Assembly (NCBI RefSeq): GCF_932526225.1
Contig: NC_064036.1
Location: forward strand, 14,997,181-15,061,180
Reading direction: 5' to 3'
Origin: Nematostella vectensis
Lineage: Eukaryota; Cnidaria; Anthozoa; Actiniaria; Edwardsiidae
DNA: 64,000 bases
Below, piece by piece: positions 13,601 through 21,517 of the stretch. Under the pieces are notes generated by a model that had not been told where the DNA came from, searched no databases, and saw only the letters and a list, made by a program, of their open reading frames with translations. The translations under genes were made by a program, and so were the position numbers. Positions within the stretch are counted from its first letter, which is position 1. Each line of letters begins with the position of its first letter.

Positions 13601-15893
13601 AGATGTGTAGTGAGGATGAAAAAACACCAAAGTCACGATCATGCAGTGCTTTCAAGGCATGCTCTTCAATATTAGACACCATAGATGGGCACTTTTGATG
13701 AAGGCGATGTAGTGCCATGACAGCCTTCTTACGCACAATATCCCTAAGTAACAAATAGTCATTAATTTATAACTAAATGACATTGAAAAAGGATTGAACC
13801 ATTTCTATTACAAGATGGGTTGAATTACATAGTGATATAAGAATTTTTAGTTTACTATGAATAACTCAATAGGTATTATAGCCTTTAGAAAAATGCATCA
13901 TGAGATCTGAAGTTGGATTGACAGATTTTATCCCCCTCCTAGGGATATGTACCCACCCCCCTTGCCAACATAAAGTGGGAAATTTCCTATTGAAGGATCC
14001 TCAAATACTATCCTTTTTCTATCTGATATCTTTGACTGCGTTCCTACTTCTCTAGTAAGTCTCCAACTTCAAGAAATAAAGTAATTTAGCAGGCTCATTA
14101 AGGGTATTGCAGAGTACCTTTTAAAATCAAGTAGGGAAAGCACTTGTTGCAAAACAGCGGGTACCATTTCAGTGTTGATTAGTTTACAGAAGGCAGTCAG
14201 AGCGCTCATAATAACCAGGACATTTGTACTCTTCAAGTCCTGAAAAAAGTGATTGATTATCTCAGTGTGCCAGCATGCATGGATAATCAAAATTTATCAA
14301 TATAGTTACACCATGGTAGAACAATGAAAAATTGTTTTGACAATAGCCAGTGTAATAACACTTTAAAACATCTGTAAAATTAATTGGTTAACCAGGAAGG
14401 CAGACTGGTATATTACATACCCTGCTGTTGGTGGGGAAACAGATTGAAGGATCATAAAATCGAGCTGGAAATTGGGCCTAAGAGAAGTTAGACTAACAGT
14501 TTTGTACATTTGTACCAGTCTGAATACTCACCCGCTGTAGAGTATTGACCAGCAAAACAAGCAAAGGATGATTTTCATGAAGAAACAGTGACAAAGCAAG
14601 GTACCCTGAAATTCAATAATAACATTGCAAATTGTACTTTTGTTATTATGGTGTTAACCACTCGTTGAAAGGCTTTCCTATCTGTGTTTTTTCTTGAAGA
14701 ATAAAAAAGACCTTACCAATTCTTTTATCCATCATATTTTGCTGCTGTGCAAAATTTATAGCATGGATGTGTAGATCAGATGCATCGATTCCAAGCATCT
14801 CACAGTAGATTAGCCGCACAAGAAACTCCCGCATTTGCTTCTAAAATAAATGTTTAGAGTTATCTAACACAAGATCAGAGAGGAAGGCAACTGTGGGCAA
14901 ATGAGTAACATACCTCAATAAAACAGCCCCAAAGGGTGAAAATCCCCTTAATTACACACTATGGTGATACTCATTGGTTGATTAGAGGGCGATACAGTAA
15001 TGCCTACTCGAAAAAAATCTCAGGTTTATAAATTCCATGCACCTTGGTCAATAAGAGGTATATACTGACCATAGAGGGTCATGACCATCCCTTGTCATCC
15101 CTTGTAAAAGGTTACAGCACAACCAGTAAAACCGTGAACGCCTTAAATATGTGTGGAATGTTTGTCTTCTGATGAATCAGATGCGAGAATTCAGACACTG
15201 AGACTTGTTGAGACATGTTTCTAGTTAAATGTTTGAATATCTCGCAAGTGATTGGTGGGAACAAACATTCCATACATATTTCCAGTTTTCATGGTTTTCT
15301 TGGTCGCGCGGTAAATCCTCTTGAACTAAGTGATACCTCAACTGACCCATACTGGCTGTGGGAAGTACTCAGTCACAAGCCAAAAAATCCACTTACTGGT
15401 GATGAGGGCTGGGATATTTTCTGTTTGAGCACTAGGAACTCCTCTCTGATAATTCTCTCCTCTTCCTGTATATAGAGTAGAGATTTAAGATATATCTGCA
15501 TGGCTCACATTTAGCCAATACCCTAAACTTTTATTATCCCCAAGATGCTCAGTTTCTTAGGAGGCTTGCTTAGTGAGCCGTTCTTACTTAGTCTTATTGA
15601 GTCTTGTCATCACACTCATGTCACTTCACTCTTCGTTGGTTGTTTCTTATATCTATTGTAACCAAGGTTTCTGGTAACATTATTTGTAACCTTCCTTTTT
15701 TAAAATACATTCATCGTGAACTACAAGTAACATGCTAACAGAGAACAATGAATAACTCATAATAATTACTCACATGTTTTGATTTCGCCTCTCCGATACC
15801 CCGAACAAGCAATTGAAACGCGCGCGATGCACTGCTTCTTGGCCCATAATAACCCGTTATGAAACGAGGCAGACTAACTGCGGGCCTCTCCAT
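1676..15893 (-). CDS. AP4E1: AP-4 adaptor complex subunit epsilon, 21 exons
   Basis: This is the large subunit of the AP-4 coat that sorts cargo at the trans-Golgi network. Exons in transcript order: 15893-15774, 15465-15397, 14840-14717, 14605-14532, 14239-14118, 13743-13584, 13371-13205, 12822-12749, 12630-12508, 12078-11963, 10037-9898, 9538-9313, 9149-9065, 8979-8852, 6977-6891, 6763-6649, 6158-5836, 4879-4304, 3799-3455, 3051-2760, 1836-1676. The phases agree and sum to 3627 nt (1208 residues), a little longer than human (about 1137). The adaptin trunk (residues ~20-600) carries family blocks such as VRLIYCEMLG, SLFLHEN, IVRKKAV, APDNSW and VLGEYSY. A poorly conserved hinge follows, with LASDLF near its end. 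The C-terminal appendage includes DFLRPLVL and KCLLHAAL. The ATG at 15893 begins an exon that reads directly into LVRGIGEAKSKH, as in relatives. The donor after exon 16 (GTTATT, 6648) is weak, but it is the only phase that keeps the next exon open. The intron between exons 11 and 12 is AT-AC. Confidence 0.95.
1837..2759 (-). other. AP4E1 intron 20 with minisatellite
   Basis: The intron lies between the last two AP4E1 exons. Its donor after position 2760 reads CACAG|GTAGGT and its acceptor is TTTGCAG before 1836. About two thirds of it is the tandem array at 1965-2566. No other gene is visible. Confidence 0.85.
1965..2566 (+). repeat. Minisatellite, GTGAGTAAGGGTGGAG family
   Basis: Units of about 14-15 bp (GGGTGAGTAAGGGTGGAG and GGGGTAAGTCGAG variants) are grouped into blocks of roughly 41 bp. 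The plus strand therefore holds dozens of GTGAGT and GTAAGT strings, the 5' splice-site consensus, but on the strand opposite to AP4E1. On the transcribed strand the array is a long CT-rich tract. Open frames crossing it (for example 1830-2144 and 2280-2486, minus) are low-complexity by-products. Confidence 0.95.
3147..3247. mobile_element. Short inverted-repeat element (MITE-like) in AP4E1 intron 19
   Basis: The left end GGTACCAGAGGCTCCAA (from about 3150) is mirrored by TTGGAGCCTCTGGTGCC at 3228-3245. The two ends enclose about 100 bp without coding potential. The same left-end sequence occurs again at 57391-57420, so this is a dispersed family. I see no clear target-site duplication. Confidence 0.6.
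3783..3944. repeat. 81-bp perfect tandem duplication over an AP4E1 acceptor
   Basis: Bases 3783-3863 and 3864-3944 are identical as read. Each copy contains the acceptor TTTCCACAG|AAGCCGTCGG of AP4E1 exon 19 (minus strand, exon starts at 3799) and the first part of that exon. The upstream copy on the minus strand is therefore a decoy acceptor at about 3880. Confidence 0.95.
4993..5103. mobile_element. Foldback MITE-like element in AP4E1 intron 17
   Basis: Terminal inverted repeats of about 28 bp, AGGACAAAAGCAAAAGCGAG at the left and CTCGCTCCTGTTTTTGTCCT at the right, enclose about 55 bp. It lies in the intron 4880-5835. It has no coding potential, and the target-site duplication is not clear. 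Confidence 0.6.
5575..5745. repeat. Interstitial telomere-like CCCTAA-rich tract
   Basis: The tract contains repeated CCAACCCTAACCCCAGGGTTAAACGA variants with several CCCTAA and GGGTTA hexamers, interrupted and degenerate. It lies in AP4E1 intron 17, between exons 5836-6158 and 4304-4879. It is not a chromosome end, because genes continue on both sides. Confidence 0.65.
7210..7945 (-). repeat. 39-bp minisatellite, distal block
   Basis: About 19 units of 39 bp with the plus-strand core CCCCGTTACTACCTGGCGTT and a TATAGAAC flank. Some units carry a roughly 9-bp insertion (GTTACAGTAC). On the AP4E1 strand each unit contains the donor-like string CCAGGTAGTAAC. The block lies in AP4E1 intron 14 and is separated from the proximal block by ordinary sequence at 7946-8525. 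Confidence 0.95.
7946..8525. other. Non-repetitive spacer in AP4E1 intron 14
   Basis: This sequence separates the two 39-bp minisatellite blocks. I recognise no gene, RNA or mobile element. It contains a local partial inverted repeat around 8280-8420 (AGTAGTCATCTACTTAGTGA against CACTTAGTAGATAACCACTA), possibly a short decayed foldback element. Confidence 0.4.
8526..8851 (-). repeat. 39-bp minisatellite abutting the AP4E1 exon 14 donor
   Basis: About eight units of the same 39-bp repeat as the distal block. On the minus strand the first unit begins at 8851, the first base of the intron: exon ...CGTCAG|GTAGTAACAG. Each unit ends in GCCAG and the next begins GTAGTAAC, so each unit border reproduces the authentic donor. 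In the exon frame each unit contains TAA, so reading through into the array would introduce a stop codon. Confidence 0.95.
9539..9897 (-). other. U12-type AT-AC intron of AP4E1
   Basis: The intron of 359 nt starts ATATCCTTAAAC at 9897, which matches the minor-spliceosome 5' consensus, and ends CTCGATAC at 9539. A branch-site match CTCTTAACT lies at 9555-9547, with its branch adenosine about 11 nt from the 3' end. Joining GAA AG to A TAT GCT restores ...AERYAPDN..., a conserved adaptin string. No AG is available near the 3' border in the right phase, so a U2-type reading fails. Confidence 0.85.
10115..11535. repeat. 21-bp minisatellite in AP4E1 intron 10
   Basis: Roughly 60 degenerate units of GTTCGTCAACACGTCAGAGC (21 bp including one variable base) fill most of the intron between exons 11963-12078 and 9898-10037. 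Because 21 is divisible by three, long frames stay open on both strands (for example 10638-11429 plus and 10217-10573 minus). Their products are pure repeats, and I do not treat them as genes. Confidence 0.95.
11838..11932. mobile_element. Short inverted-repeat element in AP4E1 intron 10
   Basis: AATACACCAAAACCTGG at the left is mirrored by CCCAGTTTTTGGTGTATT at the right, about 95 bp in all. The interior includes AAATTTTCGTCTTTAATAAG. It lies just upstream of the donor of the exon ending at 11963 and looks like a non-autonomous element. No target-site duplication was identified. Confidence 0.45.
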
Positions 15894-16058
15894 GCTACCA
15901 AGTAGCCCACTGCGTGAACGGGGCCGGTATTTTTTGTCAAAATCACAGAAGGACGCACCATGTCTCGGGTGCCGCCATCTTGAATCAGACGTATGAGCCG
16001 TCGTTTATGGGCTATCTTTGGCCAGCGGTTATCCATCACAATGTAAATAAAGATTTTG
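15894..16058. promoter_or_regulatory. AP4E1 5' flank, probable core promoter and 5' UTR
   Basis: Only about 150 bp separate the AP4E1 start codon (15893) from the LINE insertion that begins at 16059. The stretch is relatively CpG-rich, has no coding signal in the gene frame, and ends with the left copy of the LINE target-site duplication (16045-16058). The insertion may have displaced or split the promoter. This is inferred from position only. Confidence 0.35.
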
Positions 16059-16189
16059 TGGGTGCATAGGGTGACTATTCCTCACGGCTCTGGTCATCTA
16101 ATTCCTGGGTAACTACCTTCACGTGGTGCACCTGTCTTAGACAAAATGTTATCCTAGGGACCGAGCGAGGGACGGTATATTCCCTCTCG

Positions 16190-16460
16190 GGTAGGTGGAG
16201 CTCTTCAGCCTTGGTCGGCAGTCCACCCAGGGGAAGGAAAACCCTGATTTCAAACCTCCGCTGCCTTGCGGCCATACCCTGTCAGGGAAAGGCACTCAAT
16301 TGAGTCAAAGGCACAAAGGCACTCAATTGAGTCTCCTGGGTAGGTGGAGCTCATTAGCCTTGGTCGGCAGTCCACCTAGGGGAAGGAAAACCCTGATTTC
16401 AAACCTCCGCTGCCTTGCGGCCATACCCTGTCATGGGAAAGGCTCTCAAAAAGTCTGGAC
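16190..16460 (+). repeat. 149-bp tandem repeat in the LINE 5' UTR
   Basis: GTAGGTGGAGCTC...CAGCCTTGG begins at 16191 and recurs at 16340 with few changes, continuing through GGGGAAGGAAAACCCTGATT and CTGCCTTGCGGCCATACC. Repeated promoter-like monomers in a LINE 5' UTR often act as internal promoters. That role is inferred here. Confidence 0.8.
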
Positions 16461-16885
16461 ACCGGCAAACCCCCCGATAGATACTACTTCTTCTATGGGG
16501 AAGACGGCGGCTTCAGCAAAGCACCCGTGGAGTGTTAAGGGCAAGTGAAGTCATCCATGGTTTATCTTGGCCATCCACTGCATCTGGTTCTGTCTTCCAG
16601 TCGTCTAGACATTGTCCTGCCACTGGTCCATGATGGCTCCAGACGAGAGAGTGAGGTCGACGATGCGCAACTCTTCTTCACTTAAATCAAAATTTATAGC
16701 GCAAGTCATCTATCATTTTTTTCACTTCATCACCCTAATCCAAAGTCCTGTGGCGACAGGCACGCAACGAAGCGACAGGTGTGGGTACACTGGAAGTCGT
16801 AGATGCAAACCTGCACATAGGCGGCTCAGGCCATAGGGTCGCTATTCACTGACTGGAGCAGCAGTGGATCTCGGCAGCAGTCTGA

Positions 16886-19516
16886 GTGACTGAGCAGCCC
16901 TATTTAGGAACGCACTGCTCACCTCCATGGCAAGAGGAGAGGACTAGAAAAGGTGTCCCAAACATTGCCTGCTCCACCTTACCCTATCCAGTTTACCGCG
17001 ACTGGAGGGGGCCCTATTTATGCGGTCGAAACAAAGGAAGTAAACTAAAAGCAAGATTCACACCACTAACCGCTGCAGCCTGGAACGTTCGCACACTCCT
17101 TGACAGAGGTGGCTCCGAAAGACCCGAGAGACGCACAGCACTTGTCGCAAGCGAACTTGGTAGATACAACATTGACATCGCTGCTCTTAGTGAAACCAGA
17201 CTAGCGGGAGAGGGCATGCTATGCGAGAGAGGTACAGACTATACTTTCTTCTGGAGTGGACGCAGCCCGGTAGAGAGAAGAGAAGCAGGAGTGGGGTTTG
17301 CTGTTAAGTCGTCCATTGCAAAAATCAGAAAGCACAAAGACTGGTTTGATGATAACAGCACGGAGATTGAACAACTGCTAGAGGAAAAGCGTCGTGCGTA
17401 CAAAGCTCATCTCGTTGACCCATCGTCAATTTCAAAACTTGATACACTAAGAAAAGTACGAAGCACCGTCCAAGCAAAGCTGCGTCAGATGCAAGATACC
17501 TGGCTCAGTAGGAAAGCTGATGAGATCCAGGACTATGCTGACAGAAACGACATGAAAAATTTCTACAACAGCTTAAATGAAATCTATGGTCCTACTACCT
17601 CAGGCTCATTGTCTCCACTTCTCAGTGCTGATGGGGAAACACTGATCTCCGATAAAGATAAAGTCCTGGCGAGGTGGGCAGAACACTTTGAGAGTGTCCT
17701 GAATAGACCCTCGGCAATAAATGACGAAGTCATTAACAGACAACCTCAAGTTCCTGTCGACGAAACCATGGACGTTGTACCAACATTCGTGGAAATTCAG
17801 AAAGCAGTCAACCTTCTATCCAGTGGCAAAGCCCCAGGGTCAGACTCCATACCAGCGGAAGTCTACAAAGAGGGAGGTGCGGCTCTGACGGAGAAACTTT
17901 ACCAGCTTTTTCAGCTCATCTGGAATCACGAGGCAGTGCCTCAGGACTTTAAGGATGCCTCCATTATACATCTCTACAAACGCAAAGGAAACCGCCGTAT
18001 CTGCGATAATCATCGAGGAATCTCCCTGCTGTCCATCGCTGGCAAACTTCTGGCCAGAGTCTTACTCAATCGTCTCATTGTACATCTCGAGCAAGGCCTC
18101 CTACCTGAAAGCCAATGTGGTTTCCGGAAGGAGCGCGGGACAACTGACATGATATTTGCTGCAAGGCAACTTCAGGAGAAGTGTCAAGAACAAAATGTCG
18201 ACCTGTATTCCACCTACGTCGACCTGACAAAAGCGTTTGATACTGTCAGTAGAGAGGGCCTCTGGAAAATAATGGCGAAGTTTGGCTGTCCCAGCAAATT
18301 CATAAACATCGTACGCCAATTACATGACGGCATGCTTGCGAGCGTCCAGGACAACGGAGAAACCTCTCATTCTTTCCCTGTCTCAAACGGAGTTAAGCAA
18401 GGATGCGTCCTTGCCCCTACTCTATTCAGTCTGATGTTCTCAGCCATGCTGACTGACGCTTTTAAAGATGATGAGGTAGGCATCGGCATCAAGTATCGTT
18501 TCGATGGCTCTGTGTTCAATCTCAGGAGGCTTCAGGCGAAATCCAAGATCTCGGCTGATACTGTAAACGACCTCTTATTCGCTGACGATTGTGCCCTCAA
18601 TGCTACCTCTCAAGCAGACCTGCAACACAGCGTAGATCTGTTTTCTAGTGCCTGTAATAACTTCGGCCTCAAAATAAACACCAAAAAGACGGAGGCTATG
18701 CATCAGCCAGCGCCTGGAAAGCCCTACACTGAACCTAACATCATCATCAATGGTCAAAAACTCAATGCTGTTGACAAATTTACCTACCTTGGCAGTACTC
18801 TCTCCAGAAACGTTGTCCTCGATGACGAAGTTACCAACAGACTCGCCATAGCAAGCGCCGCATTTGGAAGGCTTCGTAAGAACGTTTGGAAAAGGAGAGG
18901 GATAAGAACAGATACAAAGATCAAAGTGTATCGTGCCGTTGTGCTGCCTACGCTACTCTACGGGTCTGAAACCTGGACTATCTACAAGCGCCATGCGATG
19001 AAGCTTAACCATTTCCACACTACCTGTCTGAGGAAAATTCTCAATGTTCGCTGGCAAGAAAAGATCCCGGATACTGAGGTCCTTGCACGTGCAGGTCTGC
19101 CCAGCATTCACACCATCCTGAAACAGTCTCAGCTTCGCTGGGCGGGGCACGTAGCTCGTATGCCTGATGAACGGCTTCCTAAGAAACTTCTGTTTGGTGA
19201 GCTTCAGCACGGAAAACGCTGCAAAGGTGGCCAGAAGAAGAGATTTAAAGACACCCTAAAACTCTCGCTGAAAGCATTCAACATCGATCACACCTCGTGG
19301 GAGCTTCTGGCACAAAACCGTCAAGGTTGGCGCCGTGTCATTCGCAACGGTGCTGCGGCATGCGAGGCAAATTGGACAGCTGCCGCAGAGGAGCGTAGAG
19401 CCGCCAGAAAGTCTCAAGATCCCAAAGCTGCAACAATACCATGCCCTCAGTGCCCCAGGCTTTTCCGTGCACAGATTGGCCTTATTAGCCATCTGCGCAC
19501 CCACAAGCGTCCTTAG
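16886..19516 (+). CDS. LINE ORF2: partial endonuclease, reverse transcriptase, C2H2 finger
   Basis: The open frame is about 876 codons. An endonuclease N-terminus (AAWNVRTLLD, then IAALSETRLAGEG) at residues ~62-135 runs directly into RKHKDWFDDNSTEIEQLLEE, a segment that normally follows the endonuclease. The middle and C-terminal endonuclease blocks are therefore missing, deleted in frame. The reverse transcriptase follows with YRGISLL-like (HRGISLLSIAGKLLARVLLNR), YVDLTKAFDTVSR, NGVKQGCVLAP and the catalytic LLFADDCAL around residues 560-570. A Cys2-His2 finger (CPQCPRLF...HLRTHK) ends the protein at residues ~850-873. The open frame starts at a GTG and the first ATG is near residue 111, so there is no good initiation codon. 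The element probably cannot nick DNA itself, although the RT looks intact. Confidence 0.93.
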   Translation: MTEQPYLGTHCSPPWQEERTRKGVPNIACSTLPYPVYRDWRGPYLCGRNKGSKLKARFTPLTAAAWNVRTLLDRGGSERPERRTALVASELGRYNIDIAALSETRLAGEGMLCERGTDYTFFWSGRSPVERREAGVGFAVKSSIAKIRKHKDWFDDNSTEIEQLLEEKRRAYKAHLVDPSSISKLDTLRKVRSTVQAKLRQMQDTWLSRKADEIQDYADRNDMKNFYNSLNEIYGPTTSGSLSPLLSADGETLISDKDKVLARWAEHFESVLNRPSAINDEVINRQPQVPVDETMDVVPTFVEIQKAVNLLSSGKAPGSDSIPAEVYKEGGAALTEKLYQLFQLIWNHEAVPQDFKDASIIHLYKRKGNRRICDNHRGISLLSIAGKLLARVLLNRLIVHLEQGLLPESQCGFRKERGTTDMIFAARQLQEKCQEQNVDLYSTYVDLTKAFDTVSREGLWKIMAKFGCPSKFINIVRQLHDGMLASVQDNGETSHSFPVSNGVKQGCVLAPTLFSLMFSAMLTDAFKDDEVGIGIKYRFDGSVFNLRRLQAKSKISADTVNDLLFADDCALNATSQADLQHSVDLFSSACNNFGLKINTKKTEAMHQPAPGKPYTEPNIIINGQKLNAVDKFTYLGSTLSRNVVLDDEVTNRLAIASAAFGRLRKNVWKRRGIRTDTKIKVYRAVVLPTLLYGSETWTIYKRHAMKLNHFHTTCLRKILNVRWQEKIPDTEVLARAGLPSIHTILKQSQLRWAGHVARMPDERLPKKLLFGELQHGKRCKGGQKKRFKDTLKLSLKAFNIDHTSWELLAQNRQGWRRVIRNGAAACEANWTAAAEERRAARKSQDPKAATIPCPQCPRLFRAQIGLISHLRTHKRP

Positions 19517-19619
19517 TCCCGCTCAGGATGACGGTGAAAATGTAAAAAAAAAAAAATTGAACACGATGGTCCTCGTCGTAGCGACGGACAAACAACAACA
19601 ACAACAAATAAAGATTTTG

Positions 19620-21517
19620 GAATAATTTGTTGAAACGAATGGTGAACGGAAAGTGCAGCTTTTGACAACTTCAATAACCACGGCTGCTGTTGTGCATCTA
19701 AGTTGCAAATGGAGTTTATAATTTGTGTTTTTAATGGATTGGAACTAAATTGTATTCTTCAAATCTCACCAATCTGCATAATAATAATTTTATATTACTA
19801 TAAAATAATTATTTGATATTATAAAAATAGTTGATAAGGAGGTATAGGGTATGGTGCACCTCAGTAAAATCTCAGAAGCATGGGCAGATTTGAGTAGGAA
19901 GACTAAAGACCATTTGTCAAAAAGTAATTATTTGTAGAAAGAAGTGTACAAATTTTATTACACTCTTTACATCTTATTGCCATTACAAACCTACCAAATT
20001 TATATATATATAAATATAAATGATTAAAGTAGATCAAGCATACATTATAAGTTGAAACAGTGTAATTCTCACTGGGCTCAGCTTCATTATAAGAAAAAAT
20101 TATAACAGAGTGCAATGACTGAACATGGAAGAAATTTATTATTAGTGGAAAATAAAGATAATAAACTACGTGTTCCAGTGTTACCCCATGAGCTTGTACC
20201 TTCAGCACTAATGACAGCTTGGTAATTATTTGAAACAATTGGAGAACTTATACAGTATCTATGGAAGTCAAATATAGTTTGAGTTAGCAGGGAGTTCAAT
20301 TTATCAAAGATAGTGTTATTTGGTTTCTACTGTATCAAATCAAGCAAAGTGGACAATATATTTGTCAATATGGAAGTATTTATACACTAGATTTCACTGA
20401 CTAATGAATTATTGTAGTTTATGCTATATAATCAGCAATATATAATATAAAATAAAAATTTCAGATTTGTATTTTTATATTTTACAGTCTATATGATCAA
20501 AAGTAGATGATCATTATTGTCTTGATGTGAAATATAAGACTTTTTTGTTCTACTGATTGGGAGAAAAAAAGATTCTGATAGCACTAGACATCTCATGCAA
20601 TATTTACATAGCTAATGATTAACACCACATAGTGGTAAGGTAAGTAAGTGAAACAGGGGTAAGTGAAAAAGGGTTTCGTGAAGGTGAATTTTACTTTGCC
20701 TTTCCCTGTCCCCCAGTTAAATAAAGAGAGTTCAACTTTGCTGTTTCCTTATCTTACTATATATGATGAGCTTAGTGGATTTTCAGGACCCCTTGAATTC
20801 TGGGTAGAGACCTCTATGTAGAGACCTCTTTGTCTTGTATTCTTTACATATAATAGCTTTATCTAGTCAGCTATATGGCCTAGGAAGTTTAGGTTCAGAA
20901 AGGATATTATGTAAATGCAGCAGAAAAAATATTATTACTTCTACAAGTGCTTAATAGCTGTTGTGTTTTATTTGAATTTTTTTAAGTTAATAGCAAAAGA
21001 GTCATTATTTGGTGGTTAAAAGCTTATCTTATTTTCAGCACTTCCTCATGATTTATTAATTATTTTCCACACAAAAATAAAAGCATCAATATGTCTAATT
21101 ATTGTAACAAAAATAGTTTTCCATTAAAAAAAAAAAGAATTTAGAAAATATTTCTTCATCCCTACAGGGCACAGTCAATCACATAGACTGAACAAAGGTT
21201 ATTACAAATATTACCTTGTTAGTTATCAAAATATGCTAACAAGAGAACATTCTAAAATTGTATTTGTATCCCTTTGTTTTTGAATATCCTTTTTGAAACA
21301 ATATATATCTGAATGTAAGTCAAATTGTTCTATTAAAATTATATATTTTGTACTTTGCACAAAAGGTGAGTTTTCTAGGTTCCAATCTGGAAGACAATAT
21401 ATTGCCTTACACATTGGCATACATTGTAAACAATGAAAAAGTAGAATAATTATAACTTGTATAATTTTTCCTTCTCCTAATTTATGGTCACCACAAATAA
21501 GTCTAGTTTAGCAGCAG
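19620..21517. other. AT-rich intergenic region and 3' UTR of the CUB receptor
   Basis: No coding exon was recognised. On the minus strand an AATAAA (TTTATT on plus at 21052-21057) lies about 460 nt past the receptor stop and is a plausible polyadenylation signal. The remainder is AT-rich single-copy sequence between that gene and the LINE. Confidence 0.5.

Larger units (their letters stand above)
16059..19605 (+). mobile_element. LINE-type (non-LTR) retrotransposon
   Basis: The element is bounded by a perfect 14-bp target-site duplication AAATAAAGATTTTG (16045-16058 and 19606-19619). It carries a GC-rich 5' UTR with a 149-bp tandem repeat (about 16190-16440), one long open frame and a short 3' end with A13 and an (ACA)n tail. 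The gene layout (EEP endonuclease, reverse transcriptase, C-terminal C2H2 finger) is common in LINEs of marine invertebrates. The intact duplication and open RT frame suggest a fairly recent insertion. I cannot assign the clade with certainty. Confidence 0.95.

Noticed and set aside
16886-19516. Host zinc-finger or developmental gene
   Set aside because: The C2H2 finger belongs to the LINE ORF2, shown by the RT motifs, the A-rich tail and the 14-bp target-site duplication.
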